Of a DNA stretch of 64,000 bases, positions 1-11,761 are shown one piece after another. The notes under the pieces were generated by a model, which worked only from the letters and a program-made list of their open reading frames with translations, did not search any database and was not told the DNA's origin. The DNA comes from Ilex aquifolium (Eukaryota > Streptophyta > Magnoliopsida > Aquifoliales > Aquifoliaceae). Positions within the stretch are counted from its first letter, which is position 1; each line of letters opens with the position of its first letter. Both the position numbers and the translations under genes were made by a program. The stretch covers positions 2,270,001 through 2,334,000 of the forward strand of contig OX637395.1 in the NCBI GenBank assembly GCA_951799425.1, given 5' to 3'.

Positions 1-630
1 CTTAGATGACTTTTTTTTTATTTTTTCGAGCCTAAATACTTGTATTATTGGTTTTCTCAGATGTTCTCGTTCAATTCAAAGTAATTTATATAATACTATA
101 TCTAGAAATAAAAAACCACATAATAGTTTTTTCCTTAAAATGCTAATTAAATGAATTATTCATGTCTAATATTAATTCAAATAATTTATTTTTTATATTT
201 ATTACTAAGTGCTTTTGTCGGAAGTCATGACTTATGATGAGTCCATTATAAAGATAATTGAAACTGCATAATTATGAAAAGCCCTGGACCTGAGGCCCTT
301 CTCGCAAAAACTTGGGACAAACAGTGTAAGCGGGCCGAGCCCACAACAAGTAAGCAACATACGAGCACCTTGCATATTCATATGGGATTTGGATCGGAGT
401 TTTCTAATCGGATTCGGATTTAAAATCGGAGAAGTCAAAACTTAACTTGAATCATATTCGTTAGAGTGAGATTTTCTCTAATATGTTTTTTCCTCCATTT
501 TTCTCTCTGGTAAATCACCGATCGTGAATTCAAGTGAAACTCATTGTATATAAGTGAATCACTTATAAATACACAATGAGTATTAGAAAAACAAAGAAAA
601 AACACTATTGGAAGAGTTTAGACCCCGAAT
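1..630. other. AT-rich intergenic DNA
   Basis: No gene, splice-supported exon or clear repeat boundary was found here. The short open frames have no recognisable domain. Confidence 0.6.
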
Positions 631-639
631 GGTTAAGAG

Positions 640-860
640 TTTTTTTTTTTTATTCAACCGTTAGAGGTGTTTAGTCTAACTTACGCGCACTTCGATTAAT
701 TTCTTCCCTGGTTTGGTCAAATTCAAACCATCTATGTTAGGACTAGGGTATTCACAAGGGATAAAATTCCTTATAGCTTGGCCCAAAAGGTTGTCAAGAT
801 TCGAACTCAAGACGTCGGAGTTTACAACTCGTATTTATTACCACTTCAACTACTTTGTGG
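640..860 (-). mobile_element. tRNA-derived SINE, family A, reverse orientation
   Basis: A run of T (the reversed poly-A tail) is followed by the reversed family-A 3' part, which contains TTACGCGCACTTCGATTAAT. At the far end is a tRNA-like head with a reversed B box (GATTCGAACTC, about 790-805) and an A-box-like stretch near 835-858. The same layout recurs at 12585-12819 and 50037-50270. Imperfect flanks GGTTAAGAG (631-639) and TTGGTAAGAG (861-870) look like a decayed target duplication. Confidence 0.75.
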
Positions 861-1454
861 TTGGTAAGAGATATAATTGCCAACATGTCATTGGAATAAT
901 ACCACAATACAAGCCACTTAAGGAAAAAATAAAAGGGTTGACTTAGAAATAATTTAAAGTTTCACGAAATACTATTTGTACCTAATTTACGAACTTAATT
1001 TCGGGACCTAATTTAATGCAATCATTGCATTAAAAGTAAGTTTCATTTAATTTTAGAACTCGCAACTAATCTAATGACTGAATTAAATCAGCTCTCTAAT
1101 TAAGTTTTCAAATTAGATCCTTATAGCATTACTCGTAAATTTAATAGGACAGTCAAATGGACTATAATTTGTTCTTACCATAACTAGATTTTTAAATTCA
1201 GATCCACCTCAAATCCGCATATTCGAATCAATGTCACAATCTTTTTTCTTAATCACAGCAGATTTCCTATATTTTTGTTACTAAAAAAAAAGGCTTGGGT
1301 CAATCATATCAATTAAAGAACTTAATCACTCTAAAAAAACCTATGCTTTCGTTCGATTAACAACAAATTTCAATACTAAAAAGGGGCACATCAACAATCC
1401 AACAGTTGAAGTAAATCAGATCAACAAATTAGGTTTGATTATCACTATTCTCAA

Positions 1455-1640
1455 CTAATTAGTCTAATCATTTCTCTGGTCTAGTAAAAGGCAAACTATC
1501 AATGCAGGGACTAGAGTATTCATGAGAGATAAATTCTTTATGGTCTAATTCCAAGTGATTACCAAAACTCAAGCTCAAAACGTCTGAGTTGACAGTTCGT
1601 CTAAATTGACAGTTCATCTTTGTTACTACGTTGGCTACCT
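1455..1640 (-). mobile_element. Decayed family-A SINE
   Basis: This resembles the copies at 640 and 12585 (CTGGTCTAGTAAAAGGCAAAC, AGGGACTAGAGTATTCATGAGAGATAAATTC, then a reversed B-box-like AACTCAAGCTC). It has lost its T-run, and part of the head (GACAGTTCGTCTAAATT / GACAGTTCATCTTTGTT) is duplicated. Boundaries are approximate. Confidence 0.55.
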
Positions 1641-1644
1641 TGAT

Positions 1645-2526
1645 ATGCTGAATTTATTTTTTTAAGATATGAAAATTGTGAGGATTAAATTACATAATCA
1701 AAAGAGTGAGTTAATTATTCGTATAGAGAAAGCTATTCTCCACCGTATGCATAATGAAATTATCACACGTCTTTAAAATATGAAAACTCATCGAAATCAA
1801 TTGAAAATAAGTATAATTAGCCTCTTTTCATTATTTTTTCTGCTACATTCTATGCCTGTTGAATTATTTTGTATCTAATAATTGTTTGAATATTAAATAT
1901 AATATAATAAATTTAAATGTATTATGTTACTTTTATCAAGTGAAAAAAAAATTAAATTTATAATTATGGTGCCCCCACCCTGAATAAAATTTGTGGCTCC
2001 GCCACTGCAAACACGACAATGTATGATTTGTACAAAATATAAATAAAAAATGATGTGAACATGAATATATGCAATTATAAATAAATTATATATTATATTT
2101 TAACATTATACTATTTAAACACCACATAAATTAAATATTAAATACGTCGCAATCCATTACCAAACGGTCCAAACCTCTGGATGGAGTAGGAGGGATAAGG
2201 TATTAAGAGAAATAGAAGGGGCACTTTTATATATTCCCATAAATCCTATGCTATGTGCATTTATAATAACTTTAGTTATGGGCAAAGGGGAGTAGGACAC
2301 GTAAATGCAAAGCTATTCTTTAGAAAGTCCAGCCAAACAACAGTGCATGCAAAGCCATTGAACTTTTTTATGTCTCACCAAATCCTAGTATGGTAGTGGG
2401 ACCCACACTGGACCCAAAACTAATATCTTTATGGTAACTGGTAAGCTATTTTTTGTGGACCTATTTATGTATTTATTTATTATTTCTTAAAAGTTTCTAG
2501 ATTCTTACAACTTACCTTTTGTTTTA
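1645..2526. other. AT-rich intergenic DNA
   Basis: Nothing recognisable was seen: no coding potential and no bounded repeat. Confidence 0.5.
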
Positions 2527-2886
2527 GGGAAAGTCTACGGTACTGTCTTGGGGATCGTACCACTACTTACAACTTTTATGGTAAAATTATAATTAAAAAA
2601 TGAGAAGTTACAATTGTTCAAGGAAAGTTCATGATTGATGAAGGAGATCATGATCGATCACATATATATATATATATATAATTGATCATGGACTTCTCCT
2701 GAGCAGTTGTAATTTCTTCCTTATGAATCGTAACTTGACTTTTAAAAATTGTAACTTCGTTATCAATCTCAATCTATCATGATCGATCATGACTTTTAAT
2801 AACTTATACTTCAAAAAAGTTATAACTTAACCTTAAATGATTGTAAGTTTCGATACGATACCACCTTCAGTACCGTAACCTTTCCC
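2527..2886. mobile_element. Mutator-like MITE with perfect 9-bp target duplication
   Basis: The left end GGGAAAGTCTACGGTACTG matches the reverse complement of the right end, GGGAAAGGTTACGGTACTG, at 17 of 19 positions. The element is flanked by a perfect 9-bp direct repeat TTTGTTTTA (2518-2526 and 2887-2895). A 9-bp duplication with these ends fits the Mutator superfamily. The interior is 360 bp, non-coding, with an AT dinucleotide run and GATC-rich palindromes. A decayed relative lies near 46460-46681. Confidence 0.85.
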
Positions 2887-2968
2887 TTTGTTTTAAATGA
2901 CTGACTTTATTGTTTTTTGGTTTTTGGGTTTTTTATTAACATAAGATATATAGTAGCTGTATAAGATA

Positions 2969-3069
2969 GATGAGTAATGGCCACCATAGCTTCGACCATT
3001 AGGTGACGGGTTCGAACCTCAGCGCTCCTTTTCTAGTAAAAGTTCAAAATAATGACAAAAAAAAAAAAT
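2969..3069 (+). mobile_element. Short tRNA-like retroposon
   Basis: The stretch GGTGACGGGTTCGAACCTC carries a consensus RNA polymerase III B box (GGTTCGAACC). An A-box-like sequence lies upstream and the segment ends in an A-run at about 3057-3068. It does not fold as a complete tRNA, so it is read as a SINE fragment. Confidence 0.45.
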
Positions 3070-3211
3070 TCTATACTCAACTCAATTCATATATATTTAA
3101 CTCATGTTTAATTTGAATTCGAAATAATCTTAACTCTATTACCTTGGTTTTGTTTTTGTACATGTTTTCAATCTCAAGTTAAAGCTTACATTGTATAATC
3201 GGAAATCCTTA

Positions 3212-3405
3212 GGGGTGGTTCAGTAGTTACTGTCATCTAATAATTCAAATGTTTCAAGTTCGACACTTCTCATATACTCCGTAAGGGTCAACCACCCTTA
3301 TTCTTTAGAGGACATATTCTAAACTTGTTCAGGCTACGATGACCATTATCTAAACTCGAACAAGTAGTCGGTGTAAGTCTAAACACCCTATAGTAAAAAA
3401 ATAAT
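3212..3405 (+). mobile_element. SINE-like retroposon
   Basis: An A-box-like GGTGGTTCAGTAGTTA is followed by a B-box-like TTTCAAGTTCGACACTT about 35 bp later. The segment ends in an A-rich tail near 3395-3405. No target duplication was found, so the limits are approximate. Confidence 0.5.
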
Positions 3406-3698
3406 AATTCAATCAATGATGAATTTGAGTTTTATACGAGGGACATGTAGTATCTAAGATCGAGAATAATTAAAAAAATGCAATAAAAAATTATTACCAT
3501 CCATTGGACTATTATGGGTTATACTCATAGTAGTTAGTTGTATCTTGGAATCTTCAATTCCTTCTTCACCTACCACATATGAGAAGGGTAGTTCATATGG
3601 TGGCTTCAAAGTTTGCCTAATGTAATACAAAAGGTCCACATCAAAATTAAAAAATCCCCACACAACCACATCACATACACCAATAGCTTACCCAAAAA

Positions 3699-4332
3699 GG
3701 TAAATATAAAATTTATACCCTTAAAGTTATGTACGTAATTCTTATTTAGTCCTTAAAGTTTTAATTGAATTTCAATTTAATCTTTATACCAAAATTTTAT
3801 TAATTTATTATGACATAATGGTCTTTCGTGACCAACACACGACTTGAGGAAAATGGTATATTTGTCTAATAAACTCTTCCATAGTTCTCCCTCTAAGGTT
3901 AGACAACGGAATATAATGGCCCACTATCATTGGGAATATCAAAATCCTAAGCTTCGTAGTAAGGCACATGCTCGAAAAAGTTGAAATCGTGAAAAATTTG
4001 TTACATGTAGGCTAAAAAAACTTATTTTATTTCATTTGATTTTGAGAATAATAATAATAAATCCAAAAATAAAAGATAGAGGGAAAATTTGAGAGATATT
4101 GTGAGACATTGAGAAATACAGTTATATTTGAAATAAATATTTTTTTGCTGGACACATATACTCTTATGGGCAAGCTATGTGACGTGTTTAGGTCGGAACA
4201 AATTAATAGATCTGATTGAAATAATTGGATTGAAACTCACTTAAAATTTTAAGGATATAATTGTATCAATTGAAACTTCATGGACCAAATATAAATTACG
4301 TACATACTTTAAAGGTATTATTGTAAATTACC
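3699..4332. mobile_element. MITE with long terminal inverted repeats
   Basis: The left 75 bp (from GGTAAATATAAAATTTATAC) and the reverse complement of the right 75 bp share ATACC(C/T)TTAAAG, ATGTACGTAATT and a common TTTAGTCC/TTTGGTCC block. The interior, 634 bp overall, has no coding sequence. No convincing target duplication is visible, so the superfamily is left open. Confidence 0.65.
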
Positions 4333-4490
4333 TCACAAATAATAAAAATAAACATCAAAATAAATGAGTAATATTATTCTCTAGAAGTCACATGATTTTA
4401 ATGGTGGTAGCAAGTAACATCAAAGGTAGAGTGCAAGAATATTTTATATTAAACATCTTTTATTAGTTAGTATTTGTGTAAATATATTTA

Positions 4491-4650
4491 GTGGGCGGGA
4501 ATTGACATAACAGTAAATTTGTTTCATTGTGACTTAGAGGTTGCAGGTTCAAGTCGTGAAAATAGTCTCTCTGCTTGCTGGGGTAAGACTGCGTTTATCT
4601 AACTCTCCCTAAACCCCACAATAACGGGAATCTCGTGCACTAGGTACGTC
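4491..4650 (+). mobile_element. Au-type SINE with 20-bp target duplication
   Basis: The body carries a B box (GCAGGTTCAAGTCGTG), then TGCTGGGGTAAGACTGCGT and ACGGGAATCTCGTGCACTAGG. This is the order I associate with the widespread plant Au SINE family. It is bounded by TATTTGTGTAAATATATTTA (4471-4490) and the same 20-mer with one change at 4651-4670, a textbook target-primed insertion. Confidence 0.85.
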
Positions 4651-4670
4651 TATTTGTGTAAATACATTTA

Positions 4671-5553
4671 TTATATGTTGTGCTTGGATTTTTAATTTCA
4701 ATTCACTTGAAAAGTTTATGATGCAAACATGAATGTGACCTTACAATTCATATAACCAATGTTTTTGTCCTATTAGATGTAGCCTAGTTTTTAAAGGCAT
4801 TTTACATAGGGTCACATGTGATAAATATGGTGGGTTATTTTTTTTTTTTTGGTCTGTCAAGAAACAAAGATATATCAAACTATACAAATATGGTGGGTTC
4901 ATGATAGGTACTTTAGTGATCATATTTGAATTAAGACTTAATTACAATTTGTCGTCTTCAACTATGTCTATTGTTGCAATCAGTTCTCAATTTTAAATGC
5001 TTCAATTTGCTCCCTCCAAGTTTTAGGCAGAGTAAATTAATTGATAACAGTGGTTGAAACATGAAAATATCATTATACACTCTATCTTGTATATTATTTT
5101 CTATATATTTTTTTAGACATCAATTATATCCCTAAAAAATAAGAAAACGGAAAAACCAAGAAAAAAAAAACATTGTTCAACTCAACACTACACAACACCA
5201 TGTTCGTTTTCACCTCCATCCAACACCAACACCAACACCAACACCAACACACTCGAGCGTGCGCGTGCGCATGCACACACACACACACACTCATTATCAT
5301 ATGTATCGATTAAACATAAAAATTATTAATGAGAGTCGAATACAAGATATTTAAATTTACGATTTGTTTGAAATTGATACGATTGTCACTCCAAATATAA
5401 TTTGGAGGGCCCTCACATATGATACATTAATACTTGATTTATTATTTACAGAAGTTGCTACTATAGCCAACTCAATTTTCCCAAGTCCAACTTTAAAAAA
5501 AAAAACTCATTTCTTTAATTTCACCAAAAAAAAAAAGTTAATTATAATTTTTT
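4671..5553. repeat. Intergenic DNA with CA-rich microsatellite
   Basis: Positions 5218-5291 hold repeated CAACAC units, then an alternating purine-pyrimidine stretch (GTGCGCGTGCGCATGC) and a CA dinucleotide run. The alternating GC/CA stretch could form Z-DNA. No gene was seen in the rest. Confidence 0.6.
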
Positions 5554-5857
5554 GGGCAAAAATTATAGTTGGTCTTTGAATTTTATCTCCGATTTTAATT
5601 TGGCTCATGAACTTTTTCAATTGTTGCAATTTAATCTCTTAGTTATTAATTTTGTCTTAATTAAGTCATTATGTTCATTTTCACCGTTATATCAAACCTG
5701 AAATAAATCAAATTGAACTAGTCTCAGTTGATCTAATGGTAAAAATTAATAGAAATACTTAATTAAGATGAAATTGATAGGTAAATGATTAAATTGGGAC
5801 AATTGGAAGTTTAAGGGTTAAATTAAAATCAAAGACAAAATTCCAGAAATTTTACCC
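5554..5857. mobile_element. Mutator-like MITE, 304 bp
   Basis: The ends are inverted repeats: GGGCAAAAATTATAG against the reversed right end GGGTAAAATTTCTGG. They are followed on both sides by TTTTAATTT and a CAATTTAAT block. Direct repeats of TAATTTTTT (5545-5553 and 5858-5866) give a 9-bp duplication, although its low complexity weakens it. Confidence 0.65.
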
Positions 5858-6018
5858 TAATTTTTTTTTGTAATATAAAAGGTTAATTGCACTGGAGGTT
5901 CTCAAAGTATAGGATTTGTTTTTATTTTGGTCTCCAATATTTCAATAGTATCATTTTAATCTTTGAAGTATTGAATATATTTATATGTAATCCCTTAAAT
6001 AGAAAACGTCTAGATTAT

Positions 6019-6272
6019 TAATGGTTTTTTATTATAAACTTGTCACGTCATACTTAAATATGAGTAAAAATAATAATTTGAATACCTCTTGATCAAATTT
6101 TTACCCAAATTTTGGTCAAAAAACTGCTCAAATTATACAATTTTGATCTCGAGTTATTCAAATTTTGGTCAATAGCTACCCATATTACACATTTTTGGTC
6201 AAGAGTTTACCAAATTATTTTTTATCCATATTTAAGTATCACGTGACAAATTTGTGATAAAAAATTATTAGT
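6019..6272. repeat. Imperfect hairpin (MITE-like)
   Basis: The left arm AATGGTTTTTTATTATAAACTTGTCACGTCATACTTAAATATG (6019-6062) is complementary to the right arm near 6225-6272, with CATATTTAAGTATCACGTGACAA as the best block. It sits in a TTTGGTC-rich AT-rich region about 130 bp upstream of the UTR2-like leader, so it could affect that promoter. Confidence 0.55.
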
Positions 6273-6759
6273 AATTTGAATATTATTTACTTGAGGACCA
6301 CATAAAGATCAAAATAAAATATTAAAATATTAAAAAAAATAATATAGATTCTATGCTTTGAGTAACTCCGGAGCAATTAAACCTAAAATAAAATCCTTTA
6401 TTAAGTCCTGGCTCTCTCTCTCTCCAATTCGTAACCCAAGGGGCAAGGGGCAAGGGGCAAGACCAGCGGAGCCCGGGCAGACTCCTTCTCTTCTCTCTCT
6501 GTTTCTCTCCCCTCCAAAGTCTTTCTCATCTCTCTCCAAACTTCCCTTGCTTTCTTGATATATGTGTATATCTGTATATGTATGGTTAGCGTAATCTAAC
6601 AGATACGGTTTCCTCAAGTTCCTTCTGATTCTTTCAATCTAAAGTCAACATGCAAGTATTGAATCAACCAAGTTGATTCAGAATCGAGGTAGCGAGAACT
6701 TTGAAGCTTTGGGGGCAGCACACAAATCGATTGAAACAGAGTTTGGGAGGGAAAAAAAA

Positions 6760-9553
6760 ATGAAGAATGAAGAGCAAGCTCGGTCTCTGTTTGGAATCTC
6801 TATTTCTCACAGACCCACATGGCAACAGTTCCTCATTTGTTCTTCTGGGTTCTTCTTTGGTTATCTCGTGAATGGCATCTGTGAGGTATTATTTTCAAAA
6901 CCCTCTTGTTTGGGTCCCGAGAAAATTGAAGAAAATGATTTCAAGTATCTGACTCTCTTACATTTTCTGGTGTATTGTTAGTTGTTTCCCTGGGAAAAAA
7001 GCTTGTTCTTTTGATTTTTTTTCCCTCTCTGGTTACTTTTTCTTTTTGTGGTTTCAGTTTAGATTTGTTTTTTTTTCTTTTTCTTCCATATTGGTTTCTT
7101 AGCAACCAAACAAAACAAGCCTATAGGTTTAATTCTCATTGAAATAGTTGCTTTAACGGCTGCTTTCATGAGTCTTTGGCAACTTTTAATGGTCTTATGA
7201 CATATGAGTTTCTTGATGTTAATGCTTTATATTTATTGCATTTCTTGGTGGATGATGTCAGATTTCTTGCCATGTATTATTGTCTTGATCCTGCATGGGT
7301 TTGTTCATGTTTTTTCAATGTAATTACTAAATCTTCACTACTGGGATTTTTGTTAGTGATTATACTAAATAATAACAATGTCTTCACAAATTAGGCTATT
7401 TGGATCCTGAATTGTTTGATTATTTCTTCCAATTTGCTGTCCCTTTATAGCATTTTGATCATCTTGGTATAGTCATTTGATTTGGGTAGCATGCTTGAAT
7501 TTTATGGGTAATTTCTTCTTTGTATTGTTTATATCATTTTTAAATTAATAAAGTTTTCATGTTTCCAATCAAAAAAATTTTATGGGTAATTTCAGTTTTT
7601 GGGGGTAAAGGATCTCAACAGCTCATATTGCATCTGCTTTTTTTTTTCTCTGATTAGTGAGTGATTTTAATCCTAAATGTTATTTCAGGAATATGTGTAC
7701 AATAGGCTCCAATTCAGGTTAGTTTGCTTCTGCATTCTGTTTTTTATTTGCAATTGCATTCTGTTTTTTATTTGCAATGTGTAATTTCTTGTTTGATTTT
7801 CGGATTTATATATCGATTTGATGAATTTGTATGGATGTTTTTCCTTGTAGTTATGGTTGGTACTTCACATTTGTACAAGGGTGGGTTTATCTTTTTCTGA
7901 TTTACTGTCAAGGCTTCACCCCCAAGCAAATGGTGAACCCCTGGAAGACTTATGTGAAGCTCTCTGCAGTGCTTATGGGTTCACATGGACTTACCAAAGG
8001 GTCTTTGGCTTTTCTTAATTACCCAGCGCAGCTCATGTTTAAATCCACCAAGGTGAGTGACATTTTCCATTGCTTATATCTATTGTTCATGACCTACTCC
8101 AGGTTAAAATAATTCTTATATTTGTTTGTTCTGTTTGTTGGTTTGTCTCGCGGCTTCCTCTTCCTAAGAGTTGCCTATATTTAAATTTTGCTTCTAAAAC
8201 CAAAGGTGAAATAATATCTACAAATTTTCATTTGGGCCACTACACGAACGTTACTTAAGTTGGTGGAATCTGTAGACAGATTCTTTTATGTTTCTTGCTT
8301 GTGCCTCTAAAGCAGCTAGTTTTGAGCTAAAAAGTTAATTAATCTATGAAATTTATGTGATATACCTCGATTCAGTTGATATTTTTGTGTGTTAATGTTT
8401 AGGATTCAGTGATATGCATGCACTGAATTTTACTTTTTGATTAGTAAGGTGACTTCCCAGATTTTTAAACTCTGTAACTCCAATGTTTCAGGTTCTGCCA
8501 GTGATGATAATGGGGGCCTTTATACCCGGTTTGAGGCGGAAGTACCCACCTCATGAATACTTATCTGCCATACTTTTAGTAGTGGGCTTGATCCTTTTCA
8601 CTTTAGCTGATGCACAAACTTCGCCAAATTTCAGCATAATCGGTGTTTTAATGGTATCTGGTGCGCTAATTATGGATGCGTTTCTTGGTAATTTGCAAGA
8701 AGCAATCTTTACCATGAATCCTGAAACCACACAGGTGAGTTGCATGTGACCAGATTTCCGGGTGCTTCCTTCCATGTGAAAAAAGTATCATACGGAAATT
8801 ATGACTATTAACTTCTGGGTTGTATGTTGTTTAATGTGTTTTGTCAGATGGAGATGCTATTTTGCTCTACCGTTGTAGGTTTGCCTTTCTTGATCCCACC
8901 GATGCTTTTGACAGGTGAATTATTCAGGGCATGGAGTTCATGTTCTCAGGTAAAGATTGAAAAACAGCTTTTTTACAGTTTTCCTGTTTACACCCTCACC
9001 AATTACGTTTCTTAAGTAATTTCCATTGGTAATGCAGCATCTTTATGTGTATGGTGTGTTGATCTTTGAAGCCATGGCCACCTTTATAGGCCAAATCTCT
9101 GTACTTTCCCTCATTGCCTTATTTGGTGCAGCCACCACTGCTATGGTACACTCCAATCACAAGCTTTTCATACTTCCTAAGCTTTTCAGCTTCTTTGAAC
9201 ACATCACACGCTCATTGAATGAACAAAATCATCGTTTTGAATTTTGTTTTCGAACTTAGTCTTGCCATTGAACTTTGTCACAGGTGACAACAGCGAGGAA
9301 GGCCGTTACATTACTGCTATCGTATTTGATATTTACAAAGCCATTAACTGAACAGCATGGGACTGGACTGCTGCTGATATCAATGGGGATTATAATGAAG
9401 CTGTTGCCCGAAACCAAGCTGCCCAAGAGGTCAACAACAACAACAACCTCATCTTCCATCCCCAAGATTGAAAAACCTTCATATGATGAAGAAAACAGAA
9501 TTCAAATAGATATTGAAGAGGAGGAAGAAAATCGACCGTTGGTCTCAAAATAA
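6760..9553 (+). CDS. UTR2: UDP-galactose/UDP-glucose transporter 2-like (SLC35B family)
   Basis: Seven coding exons: 6760-6885, 7689-7717, 7851-8052, 8492-8734, 8848-8949, 9038-9145 and 9284-9553. All have GT-AG junctions and consistent phases and give 359 aa. The protein is a multi-pass nucleotide-sugar transporter of the drug/metabolite transporter superfamily, acting in Golgi or ER membrane and importing UDP-sugars into the lumen for glycosylation. Visible marks: near residue 20 [20 protein letters not shown], then [10 protein letters not shown] across the exon 1/2 join, [16 protein letters not shown], and [19 protein letters not shown] in the last exon. The C-terminal tail is acidic ([10 protein letters not shown]). 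The start follows a CT-rich leader (from about 6410) and gives the family's usual N-terminus. Closest remembered relative: Arabidopsis AT4G23010. Substrate is inferred from family; some relatives carry PAPS instead. Confidence 0.93.
7498..7593 (+). mobile_element. Retroposed mRNA 3' end with 18-bp target duplication (UTR2 intron 1)
   Basis: A 60-bp insert (7516-7575) contains AATAAA (7547-7552) followed about 18 nt later by an A-run. It is bracketed by the perfect 18-bp repeat AATTTTATGGGTAATTTC (7498-7515 and 7576-7593). The layout is that of a severely 5'-truncated polyadenylated transcript inserted by LINE machinery. The parent transcript is unknown. Confidence 0.75.
7731..7778 (+). repeat. 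24-bp tandem duplication in UTR2 intron 2
   Basis: Two adjacent copies of a unit beginning TGCATTCTGTTTTTTATTTG lie just downstream of exon 2. Confidence 0.85.
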
Positions 9554-9798
9554 GCTCTTATGTTTAAATGTCATTTCCTTTTTTTCTTGTCTGATTTTGC
9601 TGTTTTTTTATAAGTATTTGAAAGTAGTAGAAGTAGTAAGATGTCTACAGGTTCTTTATTTATATAAATATAAATAAAAAAGCGAGAGAGATAAAAAAGA
9701 TGCAGAGTCGTTTGTATGCTTTACTAGTCAAGTATGGGCTAATTTATAGATTTTTGGGTCCAGTGTATCATTAGTGTATGGTTTGGACTTTAGACAAC
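9554..9798 (+). other. 3' region of the UTR2-like gene
   Basis: AT-rich sequence after the stop codon contains several AATAAA-like signals (about 9667-9680) suited to polyadenylation. No other feature was seen. Confidence 0.45.
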
Positions 9799-10287
9799 GG
9801 GCTCGTTTGGAATTAGCTTAAAACTTCAGTTTTTTTTTTTGGTTTTAGAGGAAAACAAGTATGGTTCATTTTGGACTTGGGTTAATTGGGCAGTTTTTTT
9901 ATTAGTTTTTTGGGCAAAAATAATTTTTATTAGCATCAAGGAAAAACTGAAAAAAAAAAATTATTCAAGGGTTTCTAAGGAAAAGTCGGTTTTTAAGTCT
10001 ATGACATTGCTCTTCTCGAAAACAATACAAATGGTTGACTTGATAGATCATTAACATTAAATAGATAGTGGGTCTCAATATATTTTAGAATTTATGGCTA
10101 AATTAATGACAAATATAATCGTCACATCATCAAATCAGGTTTTTAAGTTAATTTTTTAAGTATATGGCATTGCTCTTCTCGAAAACAATACAAATGGCTT
10201 CAAAAGGCTTTTTAAACTTTTTAATTTTATTTTTTGAACTTTTATTTTGTTGTTTTGCACCGAAAGAAATCAGTTTCAAATAGGCCC
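9799..10287. mobile_element. Possible MITE with weak inverted ends
   Basis: The left end GGGCTCGTTTGGAATTAGCTT partly matches the reversed right end GGGCCTATTTGAAACTGATTT. A direct repeat of about 45 bp inside, at 9990-10034 and 10153-10197, shares ATTGCTCTTCTCGAAAACAA. No target duplication was found, so both limits and class are uncertain. Confidence 0.4.
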
Positions 10288-10289
10288 AA

Positions 10290-11700
10290 TATGTATTAAT
10301 TTGAATCAGACCCAAAGTCTAACTCAATATATATGTGTAATAATTGAACATGTTAAGTATTTGGGTCAAGTTATGGGCAATACTTAGATGGAGGTTTCGA
10401 ACTGAATTTGACTCGAAATTCAACTTTGAGTTGTGTAACACAAGAAATAAATTTAAAACTCAACCCGAGATTTAATTTAATTATTGTGCATATCACTATT
10501 AATCGAGACTTGCTAAGTAATTAATTATATTTTATTATTTGATTGTGAATGAATTTCACTATTAATTGAGATTTAATGATTACGATTCGTTAAGTCAACA
10601 AATAAAACTATTAAATTAAATTAAAATAGTTTTTTTTTTTTTAAAAAGAGAGATTTGGAGGTCGGTCCTTAAACCCAATAGGATTCCAAAAAAAATTCAT
10701 CGCCAATTTTATTTTTGGTTTAGGTCCTATTGAAAAGTCAAAACAGTTGACATAACTAATGTCCTTTACAATTGCAAAAAATAACGACAATGATATCACC
10801 TAATTTAAACACCTATTCTAAAAAGTTACGTTATTATAATGCACATTTTTTTTCCATAAACATAAATCATAAGACAGATACGCTAAAAAAATTAAGTAAC
10901 TAATTTATATTTATACTTTCGAGCCAAAAAATAACATGTACGCAATAAAAAAAATAACAAATACACAATAAAAAAAAAAAGTACGCAATAATCGTCATAT
11001 ACACTAAAACACAAATCGTTAATGTATCTTATTTTCCATAAATACAGATCGTTAGACATGTACACTAAAACACAGATTGTCAGATGTCATCATAATGTCC
11101 AAATTACTTGGTTCACGAGTTTGAATTTCAGAACTGATAGACAACACCACAAAAACCTCAATAATGAACGCAAAAAAAAAAAAAAAAACTAACTATGTTT
11201 TAGGCTGAAATCATGTGATGAGAGTAAAATGGATAATGAAAATCAGTAATTAACAAATCTCTTAATATTCGTGTCAATACAGGGACCATATGCAAGTTTT
11301 TTCAAAAATCGGAGAATTTTTTTTTTATATACTAAAAATTCGATAAGATTAAAATTAATTTACACACTAAATGATTGTAGCCTAATTTAGTAAAAAAATT
11401 AAAGATAACCCGTATCTAAAAATTAAACATAAACCAACTAATTAATTTAAAAAAAATTATTTTAATTTTCTTAAATTATAGATTATTAAGAGGAATCTTG
11501 ATGGACATTGAATCAGTCTATTTGAGAAAGTTATTAAAATCGGTGTTATTTTATATATTGTAGGTGATTAGGGTGGACTGATACAACGATGAATGACATT
11601 CCAACACCTGGACTCATCATCTACATGCATGCTGACACCAATAAACCTTTTACCTCCCCCCGGGGGGCCTTTTCTCTGTGTGTGTGTTACTTGAACCAAA
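10290..11700. other. AT-rich intergenic DNA
   Basis: No gene was found. At 10900-11080 there are repeated short motifs of the type ACGCAATAAAAA and ACACTAAAACACAGAT, suggesting a decayed repeat. A near-perfect C6G6 palindrome at 11656-11667 lies about 100 bp before the next start codon. Confidence 0.45.
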
Positions 11701-11761
11701 ATGGTGAAAATGAATAAATGATATAAGCAGAGTGGCAAGTAAGAGAGATTAAGGTGACAAA

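Noticed and set aside
4530-4560. tRNA genes suggested by A and B boxes (also near 800, 3000, 12640, 50220 and 53410)
   Set aside because: They do not form a cloverleaf and are followed by SINE bodies, tails and target duplications. They are SINE heads.
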